Positions 1 to 8,135 of a stretch of DNA of 64,000 nucleotides are shown piece after piece (positions within the stretch are counted from its first letter, which is position 1; every line of letters starts with the position of its first letter). The notes under the pieces are model-generated. The model was given only the letters and a program-made list of their open reading frames with translations, searched no databases and had not been told where the DNA came from. The position numbers and the translations under genes were made by a program. The DNA is from Bhargavaea cecembensis (GTDB taxonomy: Bacteria; Bacillota; Bacilli; Bacillales_A; Planococcaceae). The stretch is from positions 248,001 through 312,000 of the forward strand of contig NZ_LQNT01000001.1 of NCBI RefSeq assembly GCF_001619585.1, read 5' to 3'.

Positions 1-282
1 GAGGCCATGCCGGATGGCGGGACGGTCCAACTGGCAGCCTGGGATGCGGGGGAAGGGACGATCATCGAAGTCAGGGATGAAGGCATCGGTATTCCCGAGG
101 AACGGCTGCCCCGTCTTGGGGAGCCCTTCTATTCAAACAAAGAAAAAGGCACAGGCATGGGCCTGATGAAAAGTTTTAAGATCATCGAACGGCATGAGGG
201 CTCGATTGAGTTTGAAAGTGAAGTAGGAAAGGGAACGACTGCGAGGGTCTGGCTGCCGCGTGAAAGCAATTCGACTAATTGA
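1..282 (+). CDS. Sensor histidine kinase, C-terminal fragment
   Basis: Only the last 93 residues are in the window; the reading frame is open from base 1. They form the ATP-binding (HATPase_c) half of a two-component histidine kinase: the G1 box DEGIGIP, the F-box region around FYSNKEKGTGMGL, which also contains the G2 box, and the closing beta strand GKGTTARVWLP. The N box and the phosphoacceptor His lie upstream, so sensor type and cognate regulator cannot be given. The spacing of the boxes resembles the KinA/KinB/KinE class of Bacillales kinases, but that is only a family impression. The gene ends with TGA about 120 bases before yocH. Confidence 0.85.
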   Translation, partial: EAMPDGGTVQLAAWDAGEGTIIEVRDEGIGIPEERLPRLGEPFYSNKEKGTGMGLMKSFKIIERHEGSIEFESEVGKGTTARVWLPRESNSTN

Positions 283-338
283 GATTCTATGAAACTATTT
301 CGAGAGTGTAATAGTTTGTTTTCGTTTCTTCATCGATT

Positions 339-355
339 TGTTACGCCACTGTAAC
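339..355 (+). promoter_or_regulatory. WalR (YycF) box upstream of yocH-like gene
   Basis: TGTTAC-GCCAC-TGTAAC matches the published WalR recognition pattern TGTWAH-N5-TGTWAH at every defined position. It ends 49 bases before the ATG of a LysM/3D cell-wall protein, the gene type (yocH) that is a known WalRK target in B. subtilis. Site match and gene type are seen; WalR control is inferred. Confidence 0.75.
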
Positions 356-404
356 ATAGGCGTGGTAGAGTGGGTGTCGTTGAAGAAAGGAGACATTTAC
401 CATT

Positions 405-1190
405 ATGAAAAAAAGCTTGATTGCGCTGACGGCAGCGCTGACACTGGGTGCAGGTGCAGGAACAGTTTCCGCTTCGGGTCATACCGTATCCAAAGGTGAT
501 ACACTCTGGTCCATCTCTCAGGCCAACTCTGTCACAGTCGCACAGCTGAAACAGTGGAATTCCCTTTCCTCTGATCTGATCTATCCGGGAGATGTTCTGA
601 CTACCTCCGGGGACAGCAAAGCGACTCAAACCAATCAGAAAGCGTCTGCTGCAGCGAAGCCGGCAGCATCCGCCTCCACATATACCGTCAAGAGCGGCGA
701 TACGCTCTACCGAATCGCGACCAACCATGGAATCAGCGTCAACACGCTGATGGGACTGAACGGTCTCAGCAGCACGCTGATTCATCCGGGACAAGCCCTG
801 AAAGTTTCCGGCAAAGTTGTCCAGGCAAGCGCGTCCAACACGGCGTCTGCTTCCAAGTCTGACAACGCGGCGTCCGCTTCCAAGTCTGAACCATCTGCAA
901 CGCGTGAACTCTCTGTTCGTGCAACTGCATACACGGCATACTGCAACGGCTGCTCCGGAATTACGGCCACGGGCATCGACCTGAAAGCCAATCCTAACCA
1001 GAAAGTCATCGCAGTCGACCCTAAAGTCATTCCGCTCGGAACGAAAGTTTGGGTTGAAGGTTACGGTGAAGCCATCGCAGGAGACACCGGCGGCGCCATC
1101 AAAGGCAACCGCATCGATGTCTTTATCCCGAACAAGAGCCGCGCACTTCAGTGGGGATCCAAGACAGTCACTGTTAAGATTCTCGACTAA
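405..1190 (+). CDS. yocH: Secreted LysM/3D-domain cell-wall protein
   Basis: A 261-residue exported protein. Residues 1-24 are a Sec signal peptide (MKKSLIALTAALTLGAGAG then a small-residue cleavage site). Two LysM peptidoglycan-binding modules follow at about 26-67 and 93-135, joined by Ser/Ala/Lys-rich linkers, and a C-terminal 3D domain at about 170-261 with conserved aspartates (VIAVDPKVIPLGT, GDTGGAIKGNRID). This arrangement is that of YocH, a peptidoglycan-acting protein of the cell wall, and the 3D domain resembles the MltA-type lytic transglycosylase fold. The SD GAAAGGAGA precedes the ATG. It is monocistronic between a WalR box upstream and a strong terminator downstream. The exact catalytic activity is not certain. 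Confidence 0.88.
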   Translation: MKKSLIALTAALTLGAGAGTVSASGHTVSKGDTLWSISQANSVTVAQLKQWNSLSSDLIYPGDVLTTSGDSKATQTNQKASAAAKPAASASTYTVKSGDTLYRIATNHGISVNTLMGLNGLSSTLIHPGQALKVSGKVVQASASNTASASKSDNAASASKSEPSATRELSVRATAYTAYCNGCSGITATGIDLKANPNQKVIAVDPKVIPLGTKVWVEGYGEAIAGDTGGAIKGNRIDVFIPNKSRALQWGSKTVTVKILD

Positions 1191-1202
1191 TCAAGATATG
1201 CC

Positions 1203-1247
1203 AAACGGCCATCCGAACCTGTTCTACAGGTAGCGGATGGCCGTTTT
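1203..1247 (+). terminator. Intrinsic terminator of yocH-like gene
   Basis: A 13-bp perfect stem, AAACGGCCATCCG at 1203-1215 and CGGATGGCCGTTT at 1234-1246, ends in a short T tract. It lies between convergent genes but has no T tract on the minus strand. Confidence 0.8.
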
Positions 1248-1264
1248 GTGTTTCAAGAATGAAA

Positions 1265-2419
1265 TCAATCTGCTTTCGTGCGTCTCAGTCCGGACAGTGC
1301 ATAGGCGGCCACGGCAAGCAGGACCGCCCCGGTGAGCAAGAAAGCTCCGCGGGCGTTCAGGCCGAGAAGACCAATCAGGCCGGATCCCGCAACCACACCG
1401 ATTGAGAAAAAGGCATAGAAATAGCCATAGGCCTTGCCCCGGTAATGTGCATCTGTTGAGTCGATCAGAAGAGAATTGACGGAAGGGAACAGGAAGGCAA
1501 ACCCGACACCGTAAAGGGACATGGCAGCATAAAGCAGAGGCAACTGTCCTGCCGAAGAAAGAAAGAGCATGCTGGCTCCCATGAGGGCGATGCCGAATGC
1601 GAGTGTCGCCTCGGGCCTGACACGATCAAACAGGCGGTTGGTCGGCAGGATGAAAATCAGGATGGCGACAAGGCCGAAGACGCTGAGCAGCAGGCCGCTT
1701 GTTTTTGTATCGAACCCGAGCGCCTCGACCCTGAGAGGCAGGACCAGTGCGAGTACGCCCTGGGAGAACATCAGGAAGAATGCGCCTGCAAATGCCCGGA
1801 CAACACCGGCATGCCGGAACAGGGCACCCACCGGGAAATGCCCGGAAGAATCGCCGGATTCCGCTTGATCATTTCTTTGTTTCGCGTTGCCGCGAAGGAT
1901 GAACAGGGCAAGGGCCGCGAGTATCAGGAGAAAAACGCCATTCATCATCATGATGAAGGGTGCGCCGGTTTTGGATGCGATGATGCCGCTCAAAGCAGGA
2001 CCGGCAATGGCAGCCAGTCCGACGAAAGCACCCGACAAGGCGGAGTTCCTGCCCCGGTTGGATTCTTCCGAACGGTTGGCGATGAACGTGAATGCCGCCG
2101 GAACAATCAGCCCCTCCATGAAACCGTGGATCACCCGAACTGCCAGAAGGGAGGTTGGTGTGTCTACGGGTGTATAGAGGAACAGGGCAGCCGAGGATAA
2201 AAGCAGGCCGCTGACCAGGATCGGAAAGGGGCCAAGCCGGTCTGTGGCAAAACCTGAAAAGACGTTGCCGATCGTATTGGCGAATGAATAGATGCCGACG
2301 ACCAGACCGGTGACAAAGGGAGTCGCACCGAGCAGAACAGCATGAGGGCTCATCACCGGCAACTGGCTGAACAGGTCAAAAAACGAGAAGAAAATGATGA
2401 AGTAAATGAAGATACGCAT
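1265..2419 (-). CDS. MFS transporter, drug/metabolite efflux type
   Basis: A 384-residue protein with about 12 hydrophobic segments, the usual size of a major facilitator superfamily carrier. The loop between helices 2 and 3 reads GFATDRLGPFP, the A-motif region (G-x3-D-R-x-G), and a GLAAIAGPALSG segment near residue 135 resembles motif C of 14-TM and 12-TM drug/H+ antiporters, so export is more likely than uptake. The substrate is unknown. The start follows the SD AAAGAGG on the minus strand. The gene is divergent from wrbA and convergent with the yocH-like gene and appears monocistronic. Confidence 0.85.
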   Translation of the reverse strand: MRIFIYFIIFFSFFDLFSQLPVMSPHAVLLGATPFVTGLVVGIYSFANTIGNVFSGFATDRLGPFPILVSGLLLSSAALFLYTPVDTPTSLLAVRVIHGFMEGLIVPAAFTFIANRSEESNRGRNSALSGAFVGLAAIAGPALSGIIASKTGAPFIMMMNGVFLLILAALALFILRGNAKQRNDQAESGDSSGHFPVGALFRHAGVVRAFAGAFFLMFSQGVLALVLPLRVEALGFDTKTSGLLLSVFGLVAILIFILPTNRLFDRVRPEATLAFGIALMGASMLFLSSAGQLPLLYAAMSLYGVGFAFLFPSVNSLLIDSTDAHYRGKAYGYFYAFFSIGVVAGSGLIGLLGLNARGAFLLTGAVLLAVAAYALSGLRRTKAD

Positions 2420-2570
2420 GACCAGGCCTCTTTCCGGAGCATCGTAAGTTCACTTTATCATGAGGGCCGGCATCCGTCATCAGTTCAGGAATGGAGTTTA
2501 TCCTTACGGGGAGGAGGCAATAGTAGTAATGTTTGCTTTCAACTATCACGAATTCAAAGGAGTTGTTCGT

Positions 2571-3194
2571 ATGGATTCAATCAAGCTTGCAGTGATTCAC
2601 TACAGTTCGACCGGAACCAATCATAAACTGGCTCACTGGGCCGGTGAAGCAGCACAGGAAGCAGGTGCGGAAGTCAAGGTCCTGAAGGTTGCCGAAACAG
2701 CTCCGGAAGCAGCGATTTCGTCAAATCCTGCCTGGAAACAGCACTATGACTCGGTGAAGGATGAGCCGGAAGCCAAGCCGGAAGACCTGGAATGGGCGGA
2801 CGCCATCATCTTCAGCGCACCGACCCGCTTCGGCAGCAAGTCAGTCCAGATGCAGCAGTTCTTCGATACGACCGGCGGTCTTTGGGCGCAGGGCAAGCTC
2901 GTCAACAAAGTATGCAGCGCGATGTCCTCAGCCCAGAATCCGCACGGCGGGCAGGAAGCGACCATCCTTTCGCTGTACACGTCACTCTTCCACTGGGGCG
3001 CCATCATTGCCGCTCCCGGTTACACGGATCAGTCGGTATTTGCAGCGGGCGGGAACCCATACGGTACGAGTGTCTCGGTCGACCAGGACGGCAATATGGT
3101 CGAAGGGGAAGACAAAATCAAAGCAGCCGTTCAGCATCAGGCCCGTCGTACGATTGAAGTCGCCAAGTGGGTCAAGCAAGGTTCCAACGGCTGA
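2571..3194 (+). CDS. wrbA: NAD(P)H:quinone oxidoreductase, WrbA family
   Basis: A 207-residue cytoplasmic flavoprotein with a flavodoxin fold. The FMN phosphate loop is YSSTGTNHK near residue 10; the flavin and quinone-site motifs PTRFGSKSVQMQQFFDTTGG and HGGQEATILS and the C-terminal GGNPYGTS are all typical of WrbA. WrbA proteins reduce quinones by two electrons, limiting oxidative stress. I chose the ATG at 2571 because AAAGGAG ends 7 bases before it and the N-terminus then matches the family; the frame stays open upstream but has no comparable SD. A terminator follows 16 bases after the stop. Confidence 0.9.
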   Translation: MDSIKLAVIHYSSTGTNHKLAHWAGEAAQEAGAEVKVLKVAETAPEAAISSNPAWKQHYDSVKDEPEAKPEDLEWADAIIFSAPTRFGSKSVQMQQFFDTTGGLWAQGKLVNKVCSAMSSAQNPHGGQEATILSLYTSLFHWGAIIAAPGYTDQSVFAAGGNPYGTSVSVDQDGNMVEGEDKIKAAVQHQARRTIEVAKWVKQGSNG

Positions 3195-3210
3195 ATCTGA
3201 ACATTGTGTG

Positions 3211-3237
3211 AACCGCCTCCAATCCGGGGGCGGTTTA
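3211..3237 (+). terminator. Intrinsic terminator of wrbA
   Basis: AACCGCC pairs with GGCGGTT around a short loop and is followed by TTATT. The stem is short and the T tract is modest. Confidence 0.6.
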
Positions 3238-3308
3238 TTCCTGCCGCTGAAGGAGAGGGATGCAGCGGCCGCGTATAATAGAAGTAAATGAAAGTGGAGG
3301 GTGATCCG

Positions 3309-4358
3309 ATGAACGCTGTCGTCCGCAAATCTGCAAATCCCGTCTGGCTGATCCTGCTATTGCTTGTGCTTGGATCCAACCTGATTCTCTACAGGACCGA
3401 ATTCGGCGGCCATGTGCTTTCGGGGGCATCCGGGACGGTCGTGATCGGCTCCCTGATCGACCTGGCAATCGTGGCGCCGCTCCTGTTTCTTGCTTGGAGA
3501 AGATCGATCACGCTGAAGGGATTCCTTTTCGGCGCGGCCACAGGTCTGATCGCGGCGCGGTTCCTCATTCCTGACGAGTGGCTGGGCAGCTATACGCCGA
3601 TCACCTATATCGGCTTTGCTGCCGAAGGGGCATTTATACTTCTGGAGTTGGTGCTCGTCGTCTCGCTGTTTGTCTACCTGCCAAAGATTATCCGGACAAC
3701 CGGTGAGGATCCGAAGCCTCTCCTTTTTGCGTTCCCTGCTGCCGTCGATAGCCATATCCGGAGCCATCCGATTATCCATGCATTCTGTTCGGAGATGCTG
3801 ATGTTCTACTATGCATTCGGATCATGGAAAAGGAAGCCCCGCCTAACCGAGGATGCGTTTACCCTCCACAGGAACACCAGTCACATGGCCATGCAGATGA
3901 TGCTGATCCATGCCATTATCATCGAAACGATCGGCATCCACTGGTGGCTCCATGAAAAGTCGCTTGTCCTATCAATTATCCTTCTTATCCTGAACCTGTA
4001 TTCGGTGATCTACCTGATCGCGGACATGCAGGCAGTCCGGCTCACCCCGTCGGTTTTCGGCGGCGACCACCTTTACCTGTCTCTTGGCATGTCCAACCGG
4101 ATGGAAATCCGTTATTCGGACATCGAAGAAGTGGTGACCGAAGGGGAGGAACTGTCCGGCAAGCTCACCAAAGACACCGCAGTGTTCATCGCCAGAGACT
4201 TTGAGGCGGCCCATCCTGATGTCCTGCTCAGGCTGAAGCAGCCGGTTTCCGCAACTCTGTTTATGGGAATCCGCAGACCTTACCGTGCGGTCGCGGTCAG
4301 GACGGATGAAAAGGATGCGTTCATCAGGCGCCTGAAAAAAGAGTTGGATGATCATTGA
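3309..4358 (+). CDS. Unidentified polytopic membrane protein
   Basis: A 349-residue protein I do not recognise. Residues 1-240 hold about seven hydrophobic segments (for example WLILLLLVLGSNLILY near residue 12 and a cluster at about 195-240), with a basic cytoplasmic loop WKRKPRLTEDAFTLHRN. The last ~110 residues are hydrophilic and look like a soluble beta-rich domain (GMSNRMEIRYSDIEEVVTEG), reminiscent of PH-like domains attached to membrane proteins. The ATG at 3309 is preferred to one at 3288 because GGAGGGTGAT lies just upstream of it. A TATAAT at 3274-3279 may be its -10. Neighbours give no functional hint. Confidence 0.75.
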   Translation: MNAVVRKSANPVWLILLLLVLGSNLILYRTEFGGHVLSGASGTVVIGSLIDLAIVAPLLFLAWRRSITLKGFLFGAATGLIAARFLIPDEWLGSYTPITYIGFAAEGAFILLELVLVVSLFVYLPKIIRTTGEDPKPLLFAFPAAVDSHIRSHPIIHAFCSEMLMFYYAFGSWKRKPRLTEDAFTLHRNTSHMAMQMMLIHAIIIETIGIHWWLHEKSLVLSIILLILNLYSVIYLIADMQAVRLTPSVFGGDHLYLSLGMSNRMEIRYSDIEEVVTEGEELSGKLTKDTAVFIARDFEAAHPDVLLRLKQPVSATLFMGIRRPYRAVAVRTDEKDAFIRRLKKELDDH

Positions 4359-4374
4359 TGGCCATCTTTTGCCA

Positions 4375-4393
4375 AAATGTTTTGAAAACATTT
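4375..4393. promoter_or_regulatory. Perfect palindrome overlapping the ysdC -35 element
   Basis: AAATGTTTTGAAAACATTT is a 19-bp inverted repeat with a single central base. It overlaps the -35 TTGAAA of the next promoter, the usual place for a repressor operator. It does not match the Fur, PerR, CcpA, CodY, LexA or FadR consensus I know. Confidence 0.55.
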
Positions 4394-4410
4394 GCTCCAT
4401 CCACTATAAT
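4382..4410 (+). promoter_or_regulatory. Sigma-A promoter of ysdC
   Basis: TTGAAA (4382-4387), 17-base spacer, TATAAT (4405-4410), 31 bases before the ysdC ATG. Confidence 0.75.
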
Positions 4411-4441
4411 TTGAATGACACATGTTTAGGAGGTCGAAGTA

Positions 4442-5530
4442 ATGGTACAGCTTGATGAACAGCTACAGATGCTGAAAGACCTGACAGATGCAAAAGGAAT
4501 CCCGGGTAACGAACGGGAACCCCGAGAAGTGATGAAGCGTTACATCGAACCGTTTGCCGATTCGATTGACTATGACGGACTCGGTTCACTGATTGCCGAA
4601 AAGAAAGGCGCAGAGGGAGGCCCGCGCGTGCTGGTGGCCGGCCACCTTGATGAAGTCGGCTTCATGATTTCCAAAATCGATGAAAAAGGCTTTTTGAGTT
4701 TCCAGACAGTCGGGGGCTGGTGGTCGCAGGTCATGCTCGCACAGCGCGTGACAATCGTGACCCGTGACGGGCGTGAAATCACGGGTGTGATCGGCTCCAA
4801 GCCGCCGCATATTCTGTCTGCCGATGCCCGCAAGAAGCCGGTCGACATCAAGGATATGTTTATCGATATCGGTGCTTCCTCAAAGGATGAGGCGATGGAG
4901 TGGGGCGTGCGCCCGGGAGACATGGTTGCCCCTTACTTTGAATTCACGGTCATGAACAATCCGGATTACCTGCTTGCCAAAGCCTGGGATAACCGGATCG
5001 GCTGCGCCATCGCCATTGATGTTCTGCGCAAGCTGAAAGATGAGCAGCACCCGAACACCGTCTTCTCGGCAGGAGCCGTCCAGGAAGAGATCGGCCTGCG
5101 CGGTGCCCGGACAGTCGCTGCCAAGGTAAAGCCGGACATCGGCTTTGCCGTGGATGTGGGCATCGCGGGAGACACGCCCGGCGTCTCGTCCAAAGAGGCT
5201 TCCGGCAAGATGGGCGACGGCCCGCAAATCGTCCTGTTCGACGCATCGATGGTCTCCCACAAAGGCCTCCGGGACCTGGTCGTGGATACGGCCGAAGAGC
5301 AGGGGATCCCGTATCAGTTTGAAACCATTCCGGGAGGCGGAACGGATGCAGGCTCCATCCACCTGGCAAACGAAGGTGTCCCGTCCCTCGCGATCTGCAT
5401 CCCGACCCGCTACATCCACAGCCATGCGGCGATCCTGCACAAAAAGGATTACGAGCACGCGGTACAGCTGATCGTGGAAGTCATCAAGAAACTGGACCGT
5501 GAAACGGTCGACCGCCTGACATTCGAATAA
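4442..5530 (+). CDS. ysdC: M42 family metallo-aminopeptidase
   Basis: A 362-residue cytoplasmic di-metal peptidase of the M42 glutamyl/deblocking aminopeptidase family (FrvX/YsdC; often mislabelled endoglucanase). Metal and catalytic residues are all visible: His in GHLDEVG (~64), Asp in AWDNRIG (~180), the Glu pair in QEEIGLRG (~215), Asp in [11 protein letters not shown] (~236) and His in IHSHAAILH (~320). The length is normal for the family. AGGAGG lies 9 bases before the ATG. It is monocistronic: a near-consensus promoter with an overlapping palindrome upstream and a 13-bp terminator downstream. Members degrade short peptides from the N-terminus; the exact substrate here is unknown. Confidence 0.9.
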   Translation: MVQLDEQLQMLKDLTDAKGIPGNEREPREVMKRYIEPFADSIDYDGLGSLIAEKKGAEGGPRVLVAGHLDEVGFMISKIDEKGFLSFQTVGGWWSQVMLAQRVTIVTRDGREITGVIGSKPPHILSADARKKPVDIKDMFIDIGASSKDEAMEWGVRPGDMVAPYFEFTVMNNPDYLLAKAWDNRIGCAIAIDVLRKLKDEQHPNTVFSAGAVQEEIGLRGARTVAAKVKPDIGFAVDVGIAGDTPGVSSKEASGKMGDGPQIVLFDASMVSHKGLRDLVVDTAEEQGIPYQFETIPGGGTDAGSIHLANEGVPSLAICIPTRYIHSHAAILHKKDYEHAVQLIVEVIKKLDRETVDRLTFE

Positions 5531-5535
5531 TCATG

Positions 5536-5579
5536 AACCTCCCCGCCATTCCTTACCGGTTGGCGGGGAGGTTTTTTTT
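5536..5579 (+). terminator. Intrinsic terminator of ysdC
   Basis: AACCTCCCCGCCA and TGGCGGGGAGGTT form a 13-bp perfect stem followed by eight T. Confidence 0.95.
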
Positions 5580-5625
5580 GTGTATAAGTTCAAGAAAAAA
5601 ATAGAAAATGGTAATAAAGAACCGC

Positions 5626-5654
5626 TTGATTTAATATTTATACAATTGTATAAT
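5626..5654 (+). promoter_or_regulatory. Sigma-A promoter of argF
   Basis: TTGATT (5626-5631), 17-base spacer, TATAAT (5649-5654), 36 bases before the argF ATG. Confidence 0.75.
5638..5653. promoter_or_regulatory. 16-bp palindrome over the argF -10
   Basis: TTATACAATTGTATAA is a perfect palindrome spanning all but the last base of the -10 element. It is a candidate operator. Arginine-responsive ArgR/AhrC is the obvious guess from the gene, but the sequence is not a clear ARG box (TGAAT...ATTCA), so the binder is left open. Confidence 0.45.
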
Positions 5655-5690
5655 GATGCAACAAGATGAATAAACGGAAGGGTGAGTTGA

Positions 5691-6653
5691 ATGTTCATGA
5701 CGGGGATGCAGGAGATGGTATTGGTTGAAAGCCTGAAGGGGAAAGATCTGCTGGCACTGGACCAGCTTTCGGGCGATGAAGTAAAAGGCCTGGTGGAACT
5801 GGGGGTTGTACTGAAAAAACTCGGTTCGGAGGGCCGTTACCCGAAACTGCTCGCCGGGAAGATCCTCGGAATGATCTTCGAGAAACATTCGACCCGAACG
5901 AGGATTTCCTTTGAGTCCGGCATGATCCAGCTCGGGGGTCATGCAATGTATATGAACTCGCGTGACATGCAGATCGGCCGCGGAGAATCGGTTTATGACA
6001 CTGCGCATGTGCTGTCGGGGTACCTGGATGCGATCATGATCCGGGCCAATAAGCACACCATGGTGCAGGAGCTGGCGGACGAGGCAAGCATTCCGGTCAT
6101 CAACGGGCTGACGGATATCTATCATCCGTGCCAGGCGCTCGCCGACCTCCTGACAGTGCGTGAGGTGAAGGGCGGGCTGGAAGGCCGCAAGATCGCTTAT
6201 GTGGGAGACGGGAACAATGTGGCACACTCCCTGATCATCGCCGCTGCACATACCGGAATGGAGATTGCGGTCGCAACTCCTGAAGGCTATGAGCCGTCAC
6301 CGGATGTGATGGAAACAGCCGTCGCCATCGCAGGAAAGACCGGGGGGCAGGTCAGCTGGACCTCCGATCCGGTCAAGGCGGTCAGCGGGGCGGATGCCGT
6401 CTACACCGACACCTGGACCAGCATGGGGCAGGAAGAGGAAACGGCAGCAAGGCTTGAAGTGTTTAAGGGCTTCATGGTCGACGATGAGCTCGTCAAGCAC
6501 GCGAAGGAGGATTACATGTTCCTTCACTGCCTGCCGGCCCACCGCGGCGAAGAAGTAGCGGCATCCGTCATCGACGGCCCGAACTCCTACATCTTCCAGC
6601 AGGCCGAAAACCGTCTCCATGCACAAAAAGCGGTTCTCGCATCGATTCTTTAA
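5691..6653 (+). CDS. argF: Ornithine carbamoyltransferase
   Basis: A 320-residue cytosolic enzyme that condenses carbamoyl phosphate with ornithine to citrulline in arginine biosynthesis. The carbamoyl-phosphate loop HSTRTRISFE is near residue 64, the DIYHPCQALADLLT region near 142 marks the transcarbamoylase fold, and the ornithine-site HCLPAHRGEE is near 279. The start at 5691 follows GGAAGGGTGA; an in-frame ATG at 5700 is possible. The gene stands alone, outside any arg cluster, between its own promoter and a terminator shared with sspI. It could in principle act catabolically (arcB), but no arcA or arcC is nearby. Confidence 0.9.
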   Translation: MFMTGMQEMVLVESLKGKDLLALDQLSGDEVKGLVELGVVLKKLGSEGRYPKLLAGKILGMIFEKHSTRTRISFESGMIQLGGHAMYMNSRDMQIGRGESVYDTAHVLSGYLDAIMIRANKHTMVQELADEASIPVINGLTDIYHPCQALADLLTVREVKGGLEGRKIAYVGDGNNVAHSLIIAAAHTGMEIAVATPEGYEPSPDVMETAVAIAGKTGGQVSWTSDPVKAVSGADAVYTDTWTSMGQEEETAARLEVFKGFMVDDELVKHAKEDYMFLHCLPAHRGEEVAASVIDGPNSYIFQQAENRLHAQKAVLASIL

Positions 6654-6663
6654 GTGAACACGT

Positions 6664-6691
6664 AAAAAGCCGCCGATACCGGCGGCTTTTC
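6664..6691. terminator. Bidirectional terminator, argF / sspI
   Basis: AAAAGCCGCCG and CGGCGGCTTTT flank a 4-base loop. The A tract on one side and the T tract on the other allow termination of both convergent genes. Confidence 0.9.
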
Positions 6692-6699
6692 CTATTGGC

Positions 6700-6918
6700 T
6701 TACTGTACCTTTTTGCCGAATGCGGATTCCAGGTCGGCCAGGACGTTCTGCTTTTCGGCCGGATCGGCCTGCTGCCAGAATTTCTCGAAGATCACGCCGA
6801 GGCCCGGAAGCAGATGCTCCTCGCCCCGGGCGATGGCGTCATCGATGACGCCCCGAATGTCTTCTGCCGAGTTCCCCTGCATGTTGGCCGTGATGGCATC
6901 GCGGATCTGGAAGTTCAT
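6700..6918 (-). CDS. sspI: Small acid-soluble spore protein I
   Basis: A 72-residue protein matching minor SASP SspI of the Bacillus spore core: N-terminal MNFQIRDAITANMQGNS, central AIARGEEHLLPGLGVIFE and a C-terminal AEKQNVLADLESAFG helix. SspI is forespore-made in B. subtilis and accumulates in the spore. I use the ATG at 6916-6918 because AGGAGG sits 9 bases upstream and the product then aligns with the usual ~70-residue SspI; GTG and ATG codons just upstream would be too close to the SD. It precedes ysgA-pheST divergently, as in B. subtilis. I could not find a convincing sigma-G promoter by eye. Confidence 0.88.
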   Translation of the reverse strand: MNFQIRDAITANMQGNSAEDIRGVIDDAIARGEEHLLPGLGVIFEKFWQQADPAEKQNVLADLESAFGKKVQ

Positions 6919-7020
6919 GTTCATCACCCTCCTGCAAAAAGGTTCTCCGTTTTGCTCGCCGGCTATACATCTGTTTTGCTACACTTAAGGCAAATAACGG
7001 ATGACGGAAGGTGTCACAGA

Positions 7021-7782
7021 TTGAAGCGGATTGAATCCACACAGAACTCGCTTGTGAAGCATTGGAAAAAGCTGGTCAACACCAGGAAAGAACGGGACAA
7101 AACCGGAGAGTTTCTCGTAGAAGGGGAACATCTGGCGGAAGAGGCGCTAAAAAAAGAAGGTGCCGTACTGGCACTGATTTTCAGGGAAGGGATCACGCTT
7201 CCGGACTACTGGGAGACCGGCGAAGTCCAGCTGATTGAAATCACTTCCCAGGTCGAACGGGAAATCACGGATACCGAACACCCGCAGGGAATCTATGCGC
7301 AGTGCCGGATTCCGGAAGTGAGTGCGGACGAGCAGGAGAGCTGGAAAACCTTGCTTCTCATTGATGCCGTCCAGGATCCGGGCAATATCGGAACGATGAT
7401 CCGCACCGCCGATGCGGCCGGCATCGATGCAGTGATTCTCGGAAAAGGAAGTGCGGATCCCTATGCTCCCAAAACAGTCCGTTCCGCACAGGGCTCGCAT
7501 TTCCATCTGCCTGTCATTCGCGGGGATCTGCAGGAAACGGTCCTCGAGCTGAAAAGCAGGGGAATTCCGGTTTACGGCACGGCACTCGAGGGAGCAGTTG
7601 CATATGACGATCCGGGTAAAGGCGACACATTCGCGCTGATTGTCGGCAATGAGGGGAATGGAGTGAATCCGGATCTGCTGGCAGAAACGGACAAGAAACT
7701 GATGGTTCCTCTCCGTGGACTGGCCGAATCACTGAATGTTGCCGTCGCGACGGGGATTCTGCTCTATGCACTGCGGGCCTGA
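7021..7782 (+). CDS. ysgA: SpoU/TrmH-family rRNA or tRNA 2'-O-methyltransferase
   Basis: A 253-residue SPOUT methyltransferase. The N-terminal ~85 residues (MKRIESTQNSLVKHW..., EGEHLAEEAL) form the RNA-binding substrate domain. The three SpoU motifs are present: GTMIRTADAAG near 125, VGNEGNGVNP near 210 and VPLRGLAESLNVAVATGIL near 230, which build the trefoil knot that binds S-adenosylmethionine. The TTG at 7021 is chosen because GGAAGGTG lies just before it and homologues start at this point; the frame remains open far upstream without an SD. The RNA target is not known from sequence. The T-box promoter of pheST begins within 10 bases of its stop. Confidence 0.9.
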   Translation: MKRIESTQNSLVKHWKKLVNTRKERDKTGEFLVEGEHLAEEALKKEGAVLALIFREGITLPDYWETGEVQLIEITSQVEREITDTEHPQGIYAQCRIPEVSADEQESWKTLLLIDAVQDPGNIGTMIRTADAAGIDAVILGKGSADPYAPKTVRSAQGSHFHLPVIRGDLQETVLELKSRGIPVYGTALEGAVAYDDPGKGDTFALIVGNEGNGVNPDLLAETDKKLMVPLRGLAESLNVAVATGILLYALRA

Positions 7783-7788
7783 ACCGGC

Positions 7789-7818
7789 TTGACCCTCGGC
7801 AGAAAGTTCCGATATACT
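7789..7818 (+). promoter_or_regulatory. Sigma-A promoter of pheST
   Basis: TTGACC (7789-7794), 18-base spacer, TATACT (7813-7818), directly upstream of the T-box leader. Confidence 0.75.
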
Positions 7819-7824
7819 GGAGAA

Positions 7825-8079
7825 GTAAACGACCAAAGACATTGAGCGGGAAGAGTAGGCTGCCCATCGGATGACAGGGAGCTGGCGCCAGAGACTGGAA
7901 GCGCCGGTGATCGGAAGGCGTCGAAGTTCACCCCGCGAGTTGCCGCCGGGACCAGCATCAGCTGTAAAGGCGAGCCGGCACACAGCCGTTATCCTGTCCA
8001 GAGTGACCGCACCCATGTGCGGTAATCAGGGTGGTACCGCGAGTTCAGCCTCGTCCCTATATCAGGGGCGGGGCTTTTT
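7825..8079 (+). promoter_or_regulatory. T-box riboswitch of pheST (Phe)
   Basis: The leader carries the universal T-box sequence AGGGTGGTACCGCG at 8028-8041, which pairs with uncharged tRNA acceptor ends, and an AGTA motif in stem I near 7855. The likely specifier codon is TTC (Phe) at 7927-7929 inside GAAGTTCACC, matching the genes it controls. The leader ends in a terminator, GCCTCGTCCC with GGGGCGGGGC at 8048-8074 plus TTTTT. Uncharged tRNA-Phe is expected to stabilise the antiterminator and allow pheST transcription. The 5' end is inferred from the promoter. Confidence 0.92.
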
Positions 8080-8135
8080 GTATGCCCGGAAATGCAAGGA
8101 CAGGCGGCAGTCTGGTTAACGAAAGGAGAATCCGA

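Noticed and set aside
2440-2570. Promoter between the divergent MFS and wrbA genes
   Set aside because: Several AT-rich hexamers exist, but no pair with good spacing could be chosen.
6919-7020. Sigma-G promoter for sspI
   Set aside because: TGTATA resembles a -35, but no CATNNTA-type -10 occurs at the right distance.
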